From positions 1-59,729 of the forward strand of contig JAFURF010000043.1 of NCBI GenBank assembly GCA_017471965.1: 59,729 nt of DNA, written 5' to 3'. Of this stretch, positions 9,540-23,002 are shown piece after piece (the first letter of the stretch is position 1; the number at the start of each line of letters is the position of its first letter). This DNA comes from Bacteroidales bacterium. GTDB taxonomy: Bacteria > Bacteroidota > Bacteroidia > Bacteroidales > UBA932. The position numbers were made by a program, and so were the translations under genes. The notes under the pieces are model-generated. The model worked only from the letters and a program-made list of their open reading frames with translations, did not search any database and was not told the origin of the DNA.

Positions 9540-11333
9540 TTATTCAATTACCTTGAATTCCGACACTCCGTATGTGTCATGCGCCTGTCCTGCAGCACCT
9601 GCCGAGATTTCCACTCTGACAGGAGTCAGACGAAGCACCTTCGCCTTCATAGGAGCATCGAACATCACATCACGGGATGTAGGATTGTTGATGATGTTCT
9701 CGAACATCTTTCCTTCATAGACCTTGATCCACTTCTTTCCGTCTCCGCTCACTTCGAGATCATATGTGACGATGCAGCCTCCCTCACCTTTATATATAGG
9801 AGCATAAGTGAATCCTCTGACATCCTTTGCTTCCTCAAGGTCGAGCACGAGTGCTTCGGCCGCAGGCTTCACTTCGCCTACAGGGATGTTGGCTTTCTCG
9901 TCGCTTATATAGATGTTGTCCATAAAGAGGGCAAAGCCGTTGATGACAGGACAAGCGAGGGCCTCTTCGATGTTCACGCGCACGGCAACAGCAGTAGTGA
10001 CAGGAGTGTGGACGATGCGCTTGTATCCGATGGTGGTCTCGTTTGCGATGGTCATCCACTGGCCGTCCTCACCGAGAGCCTCGACGCTGAATGCTGCAAC
10101 CCTCTGTCCTAGAGGAATGTACTCCTGGATCTGGACACGGTTGAATGTACGGGCCTCAGGAAGGGTCACGGTAAACGAAGCCTTGCGCACATCATCATCG
10201 GTAGCCCAATATGTATCATAATCGGCATCAAGAATGTTTGCAGGAGCGTACCTGCGGCTTCCTCCACGTACGCAGCATGCCTCAACAGAAGCACCTTCAG
10301 CGAGGTCAACGGAGAATATCTCGTCGATGGCGGCACGGAGTTCCATAAGACGCACTGAGTCGACTTCATGAAGGTGTCCGCGTGTATCTGCAGGAACATT
10401 GAGAAGAAGGAGGGAGTTGCGTCCCACGCTCTCGTAATATATCTTGAGAAGTTCCTGTACAGTCTTCACCTTGGCGTTTTCAGATTCCTTCCAGAACCAG
10501 CCCGGACGGATGGATACGTCAGTCTCTGCGGCAACCCATTTCTCACCGTCTGCCTCACCCTCGTTCAGAATATCGCAGTTGGCAGGACTGCTCGGAGTGA
10601 GTTCACCGATATTCATGGTCCCCCAGCATGTGCGGCCTGCACTGCCGTATTCGTTTCCTACCCAACGGCATCCAGGACCCACATTCGAGAATATGATCGC
10701 GTCCGACTGCATCTTGTATACGGTAGAATAGAAGAGAGGCCAGTCGTAGGTCTGCTTCTTGCCGTTAGGGCCTTCGCCGCACGCTCCGTCGAACCACTGC
10801 TCGAAGACCTCGCCGTAACTTCCGAGAGCATGCTCGAGAGTCTTGACGAAGACATCGTTGTAGGCGTCAGAGCCGTAATGAGGATCGTTTCTGTCCCATG
10901 GAGAGATGTAGATACCGAACTCCAGGCCATATTCTGCGCAGGCCTCTGAGAGTTCCTTGAGGACGTCTCCCTGTCCGTCACGCCAACTGCTCTGAGCCAC
11001 TGTGTGCTGACTTACAGGATTAGGCCAGAGGCAGAAGCCGTCATGGTGCTTTGCCGTGATGATCACGCCTTTCATTCCTGCTGCCTTTGCTGTTGCAGCC
11101 CATTGGCGGCAGTCAAGGTCAGTAGGATTGAAGACATCGGCACTCTCGGTACCGTCGCCCCATTCAGCGCTTGTGAATGTGTTGGGACCGAAGTGGACGA
11201 ACATGTTGTACTCCATCTTCTGCCACTCCACCTGCGCGTCAGAAGGCAGGGCCCCGTATGGTGCCGGAGGTGGTACGGTATTGCAGGCCACGAGGGCGGC
11301 AACTGCAATGATTGTCAGAATTTTTGAATTCAT
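9540..11333 (-). CDS. GH29 alpha-L-fucosidase lipoprotein with C-terminal F5/8-type domain
   Basis: A 597-residue lipoprotein (LVAC lipobox, Cys17). The GH29 barrel covers ~30-345, with MFVHFG, the HHDGF segment (96-100), ISPWDRN and the nucleophile motif WFDGACGEG (predicted Asp182). The WFDGA-GEG form resembles the GH29-B subgroup acting on alpha-1,3/1,4-fucose, but the subgroup call is tentative. Residues ~350-470 look like an F5/8 type C (CBM32-like) module (APANILDADYDTYWATDDD). A further beta-sandwich region follows to the C terminus (~480-597). It likely removes antennary or core fucose from glycans. It sits 22 bp after DUF1573 and carries the shared ACCAATAACAC leader motif directly before its ATG. 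Confidence 0.92.
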   Translation of the reverse strand: MNSKILTIIAVAALVACNTVPPPAPYGALPSDAQVEWQKMEYNMFVHFGPNTFTSAEWGDGTESADVFNPTDLDCRQWAATAKAAGMKGVIITAKHHDGFCLWPNPVSQHTVAQSSWRDGQGDVLKELSEACAEYGLEFGIYISPWDRNDPHYGSDAYNDVFVKTLEHALGSYGEVFEQWFDGACGEGPNGKKQTYDWPLFYSTVYKMQSDAIIFSNVGPGCRWVGNEYGSAGRTCWGTMNIGELTPSSPANCDILNEGEADGEKWVAAETDVSIRPGWFWKESENAKVKTVQELLKIYYESVGRNSLLLLNVPADTRGHLHEVDSVRLMELRAAIDEIFSVDLAEGASVEACCVRGGSRRYAPANILDADYDTYWATDDDVRKASFTVTLPEARTFNRVQIQEYIPLGQRVAAFSVEALGEDGQWMTIANETTIGYKRIVHTPVTTAVAVRVNIEEALACPVINGFALFMDNIYISDEKANIPVGEVKPAAEALVLDLEEAKDVRGFTYAPIYKGEGGCIVTYDLEVSGDGKKWIKVYEGKMFENIINNPTSRDVMFDAPMKAKVLRLTPVRVEISAGAAGQAHDTYGVSEFKVIE

Positions 11334-11334
11334 A

Positions 11335-11345
11335 GTGTTATTGGT
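11335..11345 (-). promoter_or_regulatory. Shared leader motif ACCAATAACAC (GH29 copy)
   Basis: The motif is one nucleotide upstream of the GH29 ATG. A second partial copy (TAACCAAT) lies immediately upstream in the 22-bp gap. Confidence 0.5.
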
Positions 11346-11355
11346 TGATTGGTTA

Positions 11356-15243
<3,888 letters not shown>

Positions 15244-15258
15244 TATTTTCTTTTTGGA

Positions 15259-15281
15259 GATCCCCGACCCGGTCGGGGATC
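15259..15281. repeat. Perfect 11-bp inverted repeat within the GH92-GH2 gap
   Basis: GATCCCCGACC (15259-15269) and GGTCGGGGATC (15271-15281) are perfectly complementary around one central base. No T-run follows on either strand. It is inside the operon, so it is more likely a mobile palindrome or a mRNA-stability/processing hairpin than a terminator. Confidence 0.65.
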
Positions 15282-15285
15282 GTCA

Positions 15286-17469
15286 TCATTCATGACAATC
15301 CGTCATGAAGAACTCCAGGACACCTCCCGATACGATCTCGTCGTATGTGATATATGTCCTGTCGAGTGGTGTTCCGTTCAATGTCGCGGACTTGATGTAT
15401 ATGTTCTCCGGCGAGTTGTCGTGTGCGATTACAGTGAAGGTCTTGCCGTCGCCGACATTCATCACCGCCTTCTTCACCACCGGTGAGCCGAAATGGAAGT
15501 CACCGGCAGCAGGATCCACCTGATAGAGACCGACAGAAGAAAGGATGTACCATGCTGACATCTGTCCTGCATCCTCGTTTCCGCATACTCCGCTATGGTC
15601 GTCGAAATATAGTTCGTCAAGGATATGACGGACCTTCTCGGCGCACTTGTACTGGCGGTCTATATAGTTATACATATATGCGATATGGTGGCTAGGCTCG
15701 TTTCCATGGGCATACTGTCCTACGAGTCCTGTCACGTCGTCAGCACTAGGACCGAGGTCGCCTTCGATCACAAAGAATGTGTCAAGTTTATCTTCAAAGG
15801 CCTGAGGACTTCCGAACATCTCGACGAGCCCTTCCACATCCTGCGGAACAAGCCATGTATACTGCCATGCATTGCCTTCTGTGAAGTCGCTCTTCATATG
15901 GATGGCCTTGAACGGATCGAAAGGAGTCCTCCAAGAACCGTCGGACGCTCTTCCACGCGCAAATCCCACCTCCGGATCGTGGTACATCTTCCAGGATTCG
16001 CTGCGCTTTCCGAAATACTCCGCAGCGTCAGAGTCGCCCATCAGTTGCGCCACCTTGGCGAGGGAAGCATCTGAAATCGCGAATTCAAGAGCCTTGGAAA
16101 CGGTCTCCTTTGCACTGCTCTTGTCAAATGGGATAAATCCATACTCCTTGAGGAGTTCCTGTCCTCTCTCATCCAGCATCGAAGACACCTTCATGGCCTC
16201 GAGTGCGGCAGGGATATCATCAACAAAGCCCTTAAGACAGAGGTCGGCCATCACTATCACGCCCGGATTTCCGACCATGCAGTCAGTCTCGTTGCCGTCA
16301 AGATGCCATACAGGAAGTTTGCCCTGCTGGTTGTAGATGTTCATGAATGTGGAAGCCATGGCCTTTGCCATCTCAGGATTGATCACAGTCATAAGAGGAG
16401 ATGCAGCCCTGTAGGTATCCCACAATGAAAGGATTGTATACTGGTTCTCATCGGATTCATGCACCTTCCCGTCAGCACCACGGTACTCTCCGTTCACATC
16501 ACTGAAGAGTTCAGGAGCGATCATCGTATGATAAAGGGCGGTGTAGAATATCCTCTGCTGCTTCTCGTCCATAGGCTCGATGTCGATGCGGCCGAGTTCC
16601 TCGTTCCATCTGCTTCGGGCAGCAGATGCCACGCCGTCGAAATCCCAGCCTTTCTGCTCAGCGGCAAGGTTTTCCCATGCATTCTCACAACTTACAGGCG
16701 ACATGCCGACCTTAACCATGATCTTCTTGTTCTTCGAAGTGTCGAACTTCAGTGCGATGGCGCTTTCCTTGTCTGTGATGGCAAGTGTATCCTGACCGAC
16801 GATAGGCTCGGTGAACTCGGCCGCAAACCACCATGTATGGTCGTTTGCCCAGCCGGAAGAACGTCTGTATCCCTCGATGCGGTTTTCATCCAGAACCGTA
16901 AGGTTCCAGTCGGTCACGCCGTCCCAGCCGATGCCGGAACAAAGGTCTACAAGAATGGCAGACTCATCACCGGTAAATGTATACTCATGGATACCGGTAC
17001 GGTCAGTCGCAGAAAGACGTACGTTTATACCGTATTCAGGCATCTCGAGACTATAGAATCCAGGGGTCACCTGCTCCCTTGCATGGTCAAGATAACCGTA
17101 TACATGCTTTGCCTCGGCCTTCTTTCTCGGCATATATTCGCTTGAATATCTTGTCTTTGCAGGATCATACGGCATAAGAACCACATCTCCGAGGTCTCCG
17201 ATTCCGGTACCGCTGAGGTGGGTATGCGAGAATCCTATCACAAGTGTGTCGCTGTAATGGTAGCCTGAGCACCAGTCCCATGCGTCCCTGATCTGCTGAG
17301 GTCCTACCTGTACCATTCCGAAAGGTACGTTAGCACCCACGAACACATGACCGTGTCCGCCGGATCCTATATACGGATCCACGAACTGTGCATAATCCTT
17401 CTGATGAGATGTAGTGCAGGCTACTGCAGTCAGAGCCGCTAAAGCCGCAAGTAGAAAAGTCTTCTTCAT
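15286..17469 (-). CDS. GH92 alpha-mannosidase lipoprotein
   Basis: A 727-residue lipoprotein (TAVAC lipobox, Cys18). It matches GH92 along its whole length: VDPYIGSGGHGHVFVGANVPFGM at the N terminus (quoted in parts: VDPYIGSGG, HVFVGANVPFGM), SGTGIGDLGD, LSLWDTYRAASPL, TEGNAWQY (Glu531), HGNEPSHH (588-595) and GNEDAGQMSAWY. These conserved blocks build the calcium-dependent inverting active site of exo-alpha-mannosidases. Linkage preference (alpha-1,2, -1,3 or -1,6) is not decided here. It should trim mannose from high-mannose N-glycans released by the GH18 enzyme. The stop of GH3 is only 3 bp upstream, indicating one transcript. Confidence 0.95.
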   Translation of the reverse strand: MKKTFLLAALAALTAVACTTSHQKDYAQFVDPYIGSGGHGHVFVGANVPFGMVQVGPQQIRDAWDWCSGYHYSDTLVIGFSHTHLSGTGIGDLGDVVLMPYDPAKTRYSSEYMPRKKAEAKHVYGYLDHAREQVTPGFYSLEMPEYGINVRLSATDRTGIHEYTFTGDESAILVDLCSGIGWDGVTDWNLTVLDENRIEGYRRSSGWANDHTWWFAAEFTEPIVGQDTLAITDKESAIALKFDTSKNKKIMVKVGMSPVSCENAWENLAAEQKGWDFDGVASAARSRWNEELGRIDIEPMDEKQQRIFYTALYHTMIAPELFSDVNGEYRGADGKVHESDENQYTILSLWDTYRAASPLMTVINPEMAKAMASTFMNIYNQQGKLPVWHLDGNETDCMVGNPGVIVMADLCLKGFVDDIPAALEAMKVSSMLDERGQELLKEYGFIPFDKSSAKETVSKALEFAISDASLAKVAQLMGDSDAAEYFGKRSESWKMYHDPEVGFARGRASDGSWRTPFDPFKAIHMKSDFTEGNAWQYTWLVPQDVEGLVEMFGSPQAFEDKLDTFFVIEGDLGPSADDVTGLVGQYAHGNEPSHHIAYMYNYIDRQYKCAEKVRHILDELYFDDHSGVCGNEDAGQMSAWYILSSVGLYQVDPAAGDFHFGSPVVKKAVMNVGDGKTFTVIAHDNSPENIYIKSATLNGTPLDRTYITYDEIVSGGVLEFFMTDCHE

Positions 17470-17472
17470 AGT

Positions 17473-19815
17473 TTATAGGGTTATATTCTGATCAAGTCTT
17501 ATATCTGCAGAAGATGCTCCGACGGCGATGGTGAACTCTCCCGGCTCCACCACCATGTCCATTTCTCTGTTGCATACGGTGAAGGCGTCGCGGTCAAGGA
17601 CCATCTCGACGCGCACAGTCTCCCCTGCCGGCACGGCAACCCTTTCAAATGCCCTGAGTTGCCTGCGAGGGCGTACTGTCGATGCCACCAGGTCAGTAAC
17701 ATAGACCTGTACTACCTCTTCTCCGTCACATTTTCCTGTATTCTTCACATTCACGCTCACCTTCACCTGATCTCCAGGAAGAGCCTCGAGTGCCAGGTCA
17801 GAATACTCGAATGTCGTATAACTGAGGCCATATCCGAACGGATAAAGGGCATCCGACGGCATCTCCACGTAATCATGTCCCTTAGGGAACTTCTTGTTGT
17901 AATACACAGGCACCTGACCTGCATCATACGGTACGGATACCGGAAGACGTCCTGCCGGATTGAAGTCTCCGAAAAGGACATCGGCCAGACCTTCACCACC
18001 CTGCTGTCCCGGATAGAACTGGGTCAGAAGAGCGTCAGCATTCTCACTCGCCCATCTCTTGTCAAGAGGACGACCCTCGATATAAACCACCACGACAGGG
18101 GTTCCAGTCTTCTTCACCGCCTCAAGAAGGTCATTCTGAAGTCCCAGAAGAGAAAGGCTCGCACGGTCGAAGCCTTCACCGGCCTCCATGTCGCTCACGC
18201 TGTTCTTGTCTGCGATGGCAGCGCCTGTCTCCTTGTATGTGGTCTTGAAGTCTCTTGCACTCGAGCCTCCTACCACAACGACTGCTACATCCGCATTGCG
18301 TGCGGCACGTACTGCCTCTGCAATCGTATTGTTCTTTGTGTCACGGATTGCGCAACCCTTGACATAAGTCACGTTCTGCGCACCGATCTTCGCCTTGATA
18401 CCGTCAAGGACGGTACGGATGTTCTCGCGTGGCTGAGGGGCGGTATAGTCGCCGAGCTGGTTGTACATATTGTCGGCATTAGGGCCGATGACAGCGACCT
18501 TCATATCCTTCTTCAGAGGAAGGATGCCGTTGTTCTCAAGAAGAACGACCCCCTTGCGTGCCGCCTCACGGGCAACTGCAACGTTCTCTGCCTTCCTTAC
18601 CTCGACAGAAGCAGCCTCAGGGTCCACGTAAGGATTGTCGAACAGTCCGAGGTCGAACTTAAGTCTGAGGACTCTGCCCACAGCCTCGTCCAGCACCTTG
18701 CTGCTCACTTTTCCGTTCTCGACAGCGTCCTTGAGAAGAGCGAAGCAATTGGATCCCAGATCGACGTCGACTCCGGCATTGATGGCAATGATTCCTGCGT
18801 CCTCAAGATCCTTGGCCACATGGTGGTCTCCATGAAGACCGTCGATGCTCACAAGATCTGAAACGACGAAACCGTCGAAGCCCCAGTCATCTTTAAGGAT
18901 ACCGCGAAGAAGTTCAGGATTGCCGGTCGAAGGCACGCCGTCGATAGAGTTGTATGAAGTCATCACTGAAAGTGCGCCTGCATCTATAGCAGCCTTGAAG
19001 GCAGGAAGGAAATTCTCGTGCAGGTCGCGCATTCCCACGTTGGAAGGGTTGCCGTTATGTCCGCCTTCAGGGATACCATATGCCACGAAATGCTTCAGGG
19101 TAGAAATGATTCCTTTGTCCCATCCGTTATGCTTAGGGCTTGTTCCCCTTACCATTGCCGCAGCCATCTGAGAGGTAAGATAGGTGTCTTCACCGTATGT
19201 TTCCTCCACTCTCGACCACCTCGGTTCGCGCGCCAGGTCGATTACAGGACCATATCCGATATGTCCTCCTTGAGCCCTGAGTTCCCTTGCGATAGTCTGG
19301 CCCACCTCGGTGATGAGATCCTTGTCCCATGTAGACGCAAGGCCGATACTGGTCGGGAAGACCGTAGTTCCTATGGCCATATGACCATGAGGAGCCTCTT
19401 CTGCAAAGATTATTGGAATTCCAAGTCTTGTACTGTCTATGGCATAATGCTGAAGTGCGTTGTATGCCTCGGCGGCGAGTTTCGGGTCAAGGCCGTTCTC
19501 CAGAGTCTTCTGTGTCCACGGATCCGCTCTGAAAACCGCCCAGAGCATACCTCCATGCTGTTTGTCAATGAAGTCCCTATATTTGTCAGATACGCCTGCA
19601 ACAGGGCCGTCAGGGGTCTCTGTCTTCTCGTACATAGGCCAGCCTAGCGGACACAGGAGTTGTCCCAGTTTTTCCTCGACAGTCATTCTGTCTAGAAGGT
19701 CCTCGACTCTTTTCTCTGTTGGAAGGGCAGGATTCTTATAGTCCGGAGTGCCGTCCGACATGGTACACGCAGCCAATGCAAGACATGCTGCGAAAGTGAT
19801 AAAAGGTTTTAGCAT
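17473..19815 (-). CDS. GH3 beta-glycosidase lipoprotein (beta-glucosidase-like)
   Basis: A 780-residue lipoprotein (LAAC lipobox, Cys17) with the three-domain GH3 layout: a TIM-like barrel (~35-350), an alpha/beta sandwich (~420-640), and a fibronectin III-like domain (~670-770; VSVNVKNTGKCDGEEVVQVYV in parts). The nucleophile motif GFDGFVVSDL places Asp320. The substrate-binding region reads FAEEAPHG instead of the commonest DEVQEG-like form. Similar GH3 enzymes act on beta-glucosides or beta-xylosides. Such a linkage is not expected in N-glycans, so this member may be a beta-N-acetylhexosaminidase-like variant or serve other glycans. The shared leader motif lies 13 nt before the ATG. Confidence 0.9.
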   Translation of the reverse strand: MLKPFITFAACLALAACTMSDGTPDYKNPALPTEKRVEDLLDRMTVEEKLGQLLCPLGWPMYEKTETPDGPVAGVSDKYRDFIDKQHGGMLWAVFRADPWTQKTLENGLDPKLAAEAYNALQHYAIDSTRLGIPIIFAEEAPHGHMAIGTTVFPTSIGLASTWDKDLITEVGQTIARELRAQGGHIGYGPVIDLAREPRWSRVEETYGEDTYLTSQMAAAMVRGTSPKHNGWDKGIISTLKHFVAYGIPEGGHNGNPSNVGMRDLHENFLPAFKAAIDAGALSVMTSYNSIDGVPSTGNPELLRGILKDDWGFDGFVVSDLVSIDGLHGDHHVAKDLEDAGIIAINAGVDVDLGSNCFALLKDAVENGKVSSKVLDEAVGRVLRLKFDLGLFDNPYVDPEAASVEVRKAENVAVAREAARKGVVLLENNGILPLKKDMKVAVIGPNADNMYNQLGDYTAPQPRENIRTVLDGIKAKIGAQNVTYVKGCAIRDTKNNTIAEAVRAARNADVAVVVVGGSSARDFKTTYKETGAAIADKNSVSDMEAGEGFDRASLSLLGLQNDLLEAVKKTGTPVVVVYIEGRPLDKRWASENADALLTQFYPGQQGGEGLADVLFGDFNPAGRLPVSVPYDAGQVPVYYNKKFPKGHDYVEMPSDALYPFGYGLSYTTFEYSDLALEALPGDQVKVSVNVKNTGKCDGEEVVQVYVTDLVASTVRPRRQLRAFERVAVPAGETVRVEMVLDRDAFTVCNREMDMVVEPGEFTIAVGASSADIRLDQNITL

Positions 19816-19828
19816 TCAGGGTAAAATT

Positions 19829-19839
19829 GTGTTATTGGT
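19829..19839 (-). promoter_or_regulatory. Shared leader motif ACCAATAACAC (GH3 copy)
   Basis: The same 11 nt as upstream of SusC, GH29 and GH2, here 13 nt upstream of the GH3 ATG in the 55-bp gap after the M3 peptidase. Confidence 0.5.
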
Positions 19840-19870
19840 ATAATGGTATATGTTCTGTCTGGAAAGTCTC

Positions 19871-21880
19871 TTAATTCAAGCCGCGCGCACGGATAAGTGC
19901 TGACGGGTCAGGCTCGGCACCTCTGAACCTCTTGTAAAGGACCATCGGCTCCTCGCTTCCTCCCATCTCCAGCACGTTGCGCCTGAAAGACATCGATGTC
20001 TCCTTGTCCAGAATACCTTTCTGCTCGAAATACTCGAAGGCATCCTTGTCAAGAACCTCGGCCCAGAGATAACTGTAGTAGCCTGCGCTGTATCCGCCGC
20101 TGAAGATATGGGCGAAATATGTGCTGCGGTATCTAGGGATGATCTCGTCGATAAGCCCCATCTCCCTGCATGCCTGCGCCTCGAATTCCATAGGGTCAAC
20201 ACCTTCTACAGAAGACAGCATGTGCCACTTGAGGTCGAGGATGGATGCGGCGGCAAGTTCTGTGGTCATGAATCCCTGGTTGAATGTACCTGCAGCCATG
20301 ATCTTTGCGACAAGTTCATCAGGGATGACCTCATCAGTCTCATAATGGCGTGCATATCGGGCAAGGACTTCCTTCTGGAAGGCCCAGTTCTCCATTATCT
20401 GCGACGGGAGTTCAACGAAGTCACGGGCAACGGAAGTACCGCTCACGCTCTTGTATGTACACTTGGTGAGAAGTCCGTGAAGCGCATGGCCATACTCATG
20501 GAAAAGGGTCTCCACCTGATCGAGAGTCAGAAGAGACGGCTTGTCTTCAGTCGGCTTGGCGAAGTTGCCGACATTAACGATTACAGGACGGATATCGGTA
20601 CCGTCTGCCGCGATTTCCTGATTGACGAAGTTGGTCATCCATGCTCCGCCCCTCTTTGTGCTGCGTGGGAAATAGTCGGTAAGGATGACTCCGATGTGCG
20701 AACCGTCCTCATCTGTCACCTTGAAACCTTCCACATCCGGATGATACACAGGAATATCCGACAGTTTTTCATATTGAAGTCCGAAAAGTTCCGTTGTGAG
20801 GTCGAATACACCCTGGCGTACATTCTCCATCTTGAAATATGGCTTGGTCTGCTCTTCGTCAAGGGCATACTTGGCTACGCGCACCTTCTCTGCATAGTAA
20901 GCCCAGTCCCATGGCTCTATCTTCGACCCTTCCGGAAGCAGTCCGGCCGCGATGTCCTCGTCCATGACAGCCTGCATGTCCACGATCTCTTCCTTGGCCT
21001 TCGCCACAGCAGGAGCCATGATGCCGGCAAGGAACTGATCCACTGCCTCAGGAGTACCAGCCATCTTGTCCTGCAGGATCATCTGTGCAGGATTGTCATA
21101 TCCGAGAAGTCTGGCCTTCTCGATACGGAGGGCCATCATCTTCATTATAAGATCCTTGTTGTCATATTCGTTACCGTTGTTTCCGCGGCTCGAATAAGCC
21201 TTGAACATCTGCTCCCTGACGCAGCGGTCCTGTGTCGATGCCATCGCCACAGGATATTCGGAAATAGTCACTCCGAACTTCTCTGCAAAAGCGTTGTTCT
21301 CCGCAAGAAGATTATTGCCGAAAGTGTTCGAAAGCGAAGAAAGTTCCATGTTGATTTCACGCATGCGTGCCTGCTCTGCCTCACCGAGCGCTATACCGTT
21401 CTTCACGAAGGCATCATGAAGTTTCTTAAGAGCCATCTGCTGCTCTCTTGTCAGTCCGAGGGCATCGACATCTCTGTATACTGCATCCACCTTGGCGAAA
21501 AAGTCCGGATTCATGAAGATATTGTCACTGTGGACGGAAAGAAGAGGAAGCACCTGCTCCACTATCTTCTGAAGGGATTCGGTAGCATCGGACTCGGAAA
21601 CATTGAAAAGGACAGAGGTGACACGGTCCAGAATGGCGCCGGAACGCTCATAAGCCACAACTACATTTTCGAATGTAGGAGCATCAGGATTTGCGATGAT
21701 CGCATCGATTTCCTCCTGCTGCTGACGGATACCTGCCTCAACCGCAGGCACATAATGCTTCTCCTGGATCTTTCCGAAATCCGGAATGCCGTAAGGTGTA
21801 TCCCATCCGGTCAGAAACGGATTGCTGCTGCATGAAACAAATGTCATGATGATTGCTGATATGAATAATATTTTCTTCAT
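19871..21880 (-). CDS. M3 family metallopeptidase (peptidyl-dipeptidase Dcp-like) lipoprotein
   Basis: A 669-residue lipoprotein (FVSC lipobox, Cys17). The zinc motif is HEYGH at residues 461-465 within ETLFHEYGHALHGLL. The downstream VELPSQIMENW segment supplies the third ligand glutamate. Length and the TFNQGFMTTELAAAS and IFSGGYSAGYYSYLWAEV segments match the Dcp branch, which removes C-terminal dipeptides. It would degrade peptides freed from glycoproteins, fitting a locus that strips N-glycans. It lies between the nuclease/TonB cluster (20 bp gap) and the glycosidases (55 bp gap), so it could serve either. Confidence 0.93.
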   Translation of the reverse strand: MKKILFISAIIMTFVSCSSNPFLTGWDTPYGIPDFGKIQEKHYVPAVEAGIRQQQEEIDAIIANPDAPTFENVVVAYERSGAILDRVTSVLFNVSESDATESLQKIVEQVLPLLSVHSDNIFMNPDFFAKVDAVYRDVDALGLTREQQMALKKLHDAFVKNGIALGEAEQARMREINMELSSLSNTFGNNLLAENNAFAEKFGVTISEYPVAMASTQDRCVREQMFKAYSSRGNNGNEYDNKDLIMKMMALRIEKARLLGYDNPAQMILQDKMAGTPEAVDQFLAGIMAPAVAKAKEEIVDMQAVMDEDIAAGLLPEGSKIEPWDWAYYAEKVRVAKYALDEEQTKPYFKMENVRQGVFDLTTELFGLQYEKLSDIPVYHPDVEGFKVTDEDGSHIGVILTDYFPRSTKRGGAWMTNFVNQEIAADGTDIRPVIVNVGNFAKPTEDKPSLLTLDQVETLFHEYGHALHGLLTKCTYKSVSGTSVARDFVELPSQIMENWAFQKEVLARYARHYETDEVIPDELVAKIMAAGTFNQGFMTTELAAASILDLKWHMLSSVEGVDPMEFEAQACREMGLIDEIIPRYRSTYFAHIFSGGYSAGYYSYLWAEVLDKDAFEYFEQKGILDKETSMSFRRNVLEMGGSEEPMVLYKRFRGAEPDPSALIRARGLN

Positions 21881-21900
21881 TGTTTATATCTGATGTTTGA

Positions 21901-22938
21901 TTATTTGTACCAAGGCTTTCCGTCTGCTGTAATCACACCGTCAAGATCTATCAGTGTGAACTGCGATGCTCCCTTGTATTCGGTAAGAATACCTGTCAAG
22001 GTCACTGTAGCAGTTCCGTCAAGCACTTCCTGAGGGATCTCGGTGTCGGAGAAACGGGCATATCCGCTCGTCCTCACCTGGACGTCAGTCTTGCCCATCC
22101 TGAAATACTGGCTCACCGCATAGGCCATGGAACCGATAGCATACGAACCGTCTTCCTGCCTGTAGTCTGCGACTGTGCCGCTTCCCACCTCTACACTGTC
22201 GAAATTGCCGTTCTCAAGATATTCGACCCATTTCTGCTCCGAACATGCCCATGAGGTCACACCGTAGTTGTCCGGACCCTCCTCGTCGATGAAGATGCCG
22301 TTGTTGGTATAGTCCTTCCTTTCACCGTTAGGGTCCACATATGCCAGGATAAACACATGGTCATCATACTTGAGGTCCCTGATGGTCACAAGACGGCCAA
22401 GGTTCACCTTGTCGTGAAGTTGAGCCTCTGTAATAACCACAGGCTCCACAGGGTCTGCATACGGTCCCTTGAATACATGAGTGTTGATGATGGCGGAATG
22501 CTCGATATATGAGGTCTCATACTCACCTGACGGATCGCTGTATCCGATCTGGATCATGCCGTTGTAATCGCCTACTGTAAGGCCTTCACACTTCACATAG
22601 ACCCACTGTCCGAGTTTGTATTCGTTGTAGAGGCCGTTCTTTCCTACCTTCACCTCGATACCTGCAGTCTCGTCCTGAATATAGAAACTCTTGTAGAGGT
22701 TGCCGTCTTTGTCGGAAGTGGTCACCTGTCCGCCGACTATGATGTCGTCCTCTATGGTTATAGGCTTGTTGCCGTTTGCGACATACATGTCCTTCAATGC
22801 GGCGATGGTGGTGTTCACCTCCATCTCTACCGGCTTCTGATACTCCGGGGCCTCAGGCTTCAGGGTGAAGACCGGCTGGAATTCCTCACATGATGCCAAG
22901 AGGACTGCTGTCAATAGTATTGTATGTAATTTCTTCAT
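21901..22938 (-). CDS. DUF5689 (OB-fold-like) lipoprotein
   Basis: A 345-residue lipoprotein (LLASC lipobox, Cys17). Residues ~40-340 match DUF5689: ALKDMYVANGNKPITIEDD, GGQVTTSDKDGNLYKSFYIQ, and KLGQWVYVKCEGLTVGDYNG, an OB-fold-like layout seen in Bacteroidota nuclease-associated proteins. Its precise role is unknown. It lies directly downstream of a TonB-dependent receptor that lacks a SusD partner, in an operon with two secreted nucleases. I infer a surface protein that binds nucleic acid or its fragments for that receptor. Confidence 0.75.
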   Translation of the reverse strand: MKKLHTILLTAVLLASCEEFQPVFTLKPEAPEYQKPVEMEVNTTIAALKDMYVANGNKPITIEDDIIVGGQVTTSDKDGNLYKSFYIQDETAGIEVKVGKNGLYNEYKLGQWVYVKCEGLTVGDYNGMIQIGYSDPSGEYETSYIEHSAIINTHVFKGPYADPVEPVVITEAQLHDKVNLGRLVTIRDLKYDDHVFILAYVDPNGERKDYTNNGIFIDEEGPDNYGVTSWACSEQKWVEYLENGNFDSVEVGSGTVADYRQEDGSYAIGSMAYAVSQYFRMGKTDVQVRTSGYARFSDTEIPQEVLDGTATVTLTGILTEYKGASQFTLIDLDGVITADGKPWYK

Positions 22939-22954
22939 AATATCTCTTGTTATT

Positions 22955-23002
22955 AGATTCTCACGTCGCTTCGCTCCTCAGAATGACAGAGGCTTAGAAT
23001 CT
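22955..23002. repeat. REP-like palindromic repeat (copy 1)
   Basis: Outer arms AGATTCT (22955-22961) and AGAATCT (22996-23002) enclose a CACGTCG...TCAGAATGACA core. The right arm overlaps the stop codon of the TonB receptor gene. Related sequences lie at 25964-26014 and 46336-46382. Confidence 0.6.

Noticed and set aside
15259-15281. Terminator between GH92 and GH2
   Set aside because: The perfect inverted repeat has no T-run on either strand and both genes read in the same direction within one locus.
20108-21835. Long open frame (575 codons) on the plus strand opposite the M3 peptidase
   Set aside because: It lies entirely antisense to a protein with an intact HEYGH site and lipobox; its composition is a mirror of that gene and no family motif is present. 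The same applies to the 400-codon frame at 17659-18861 opposite GH3.
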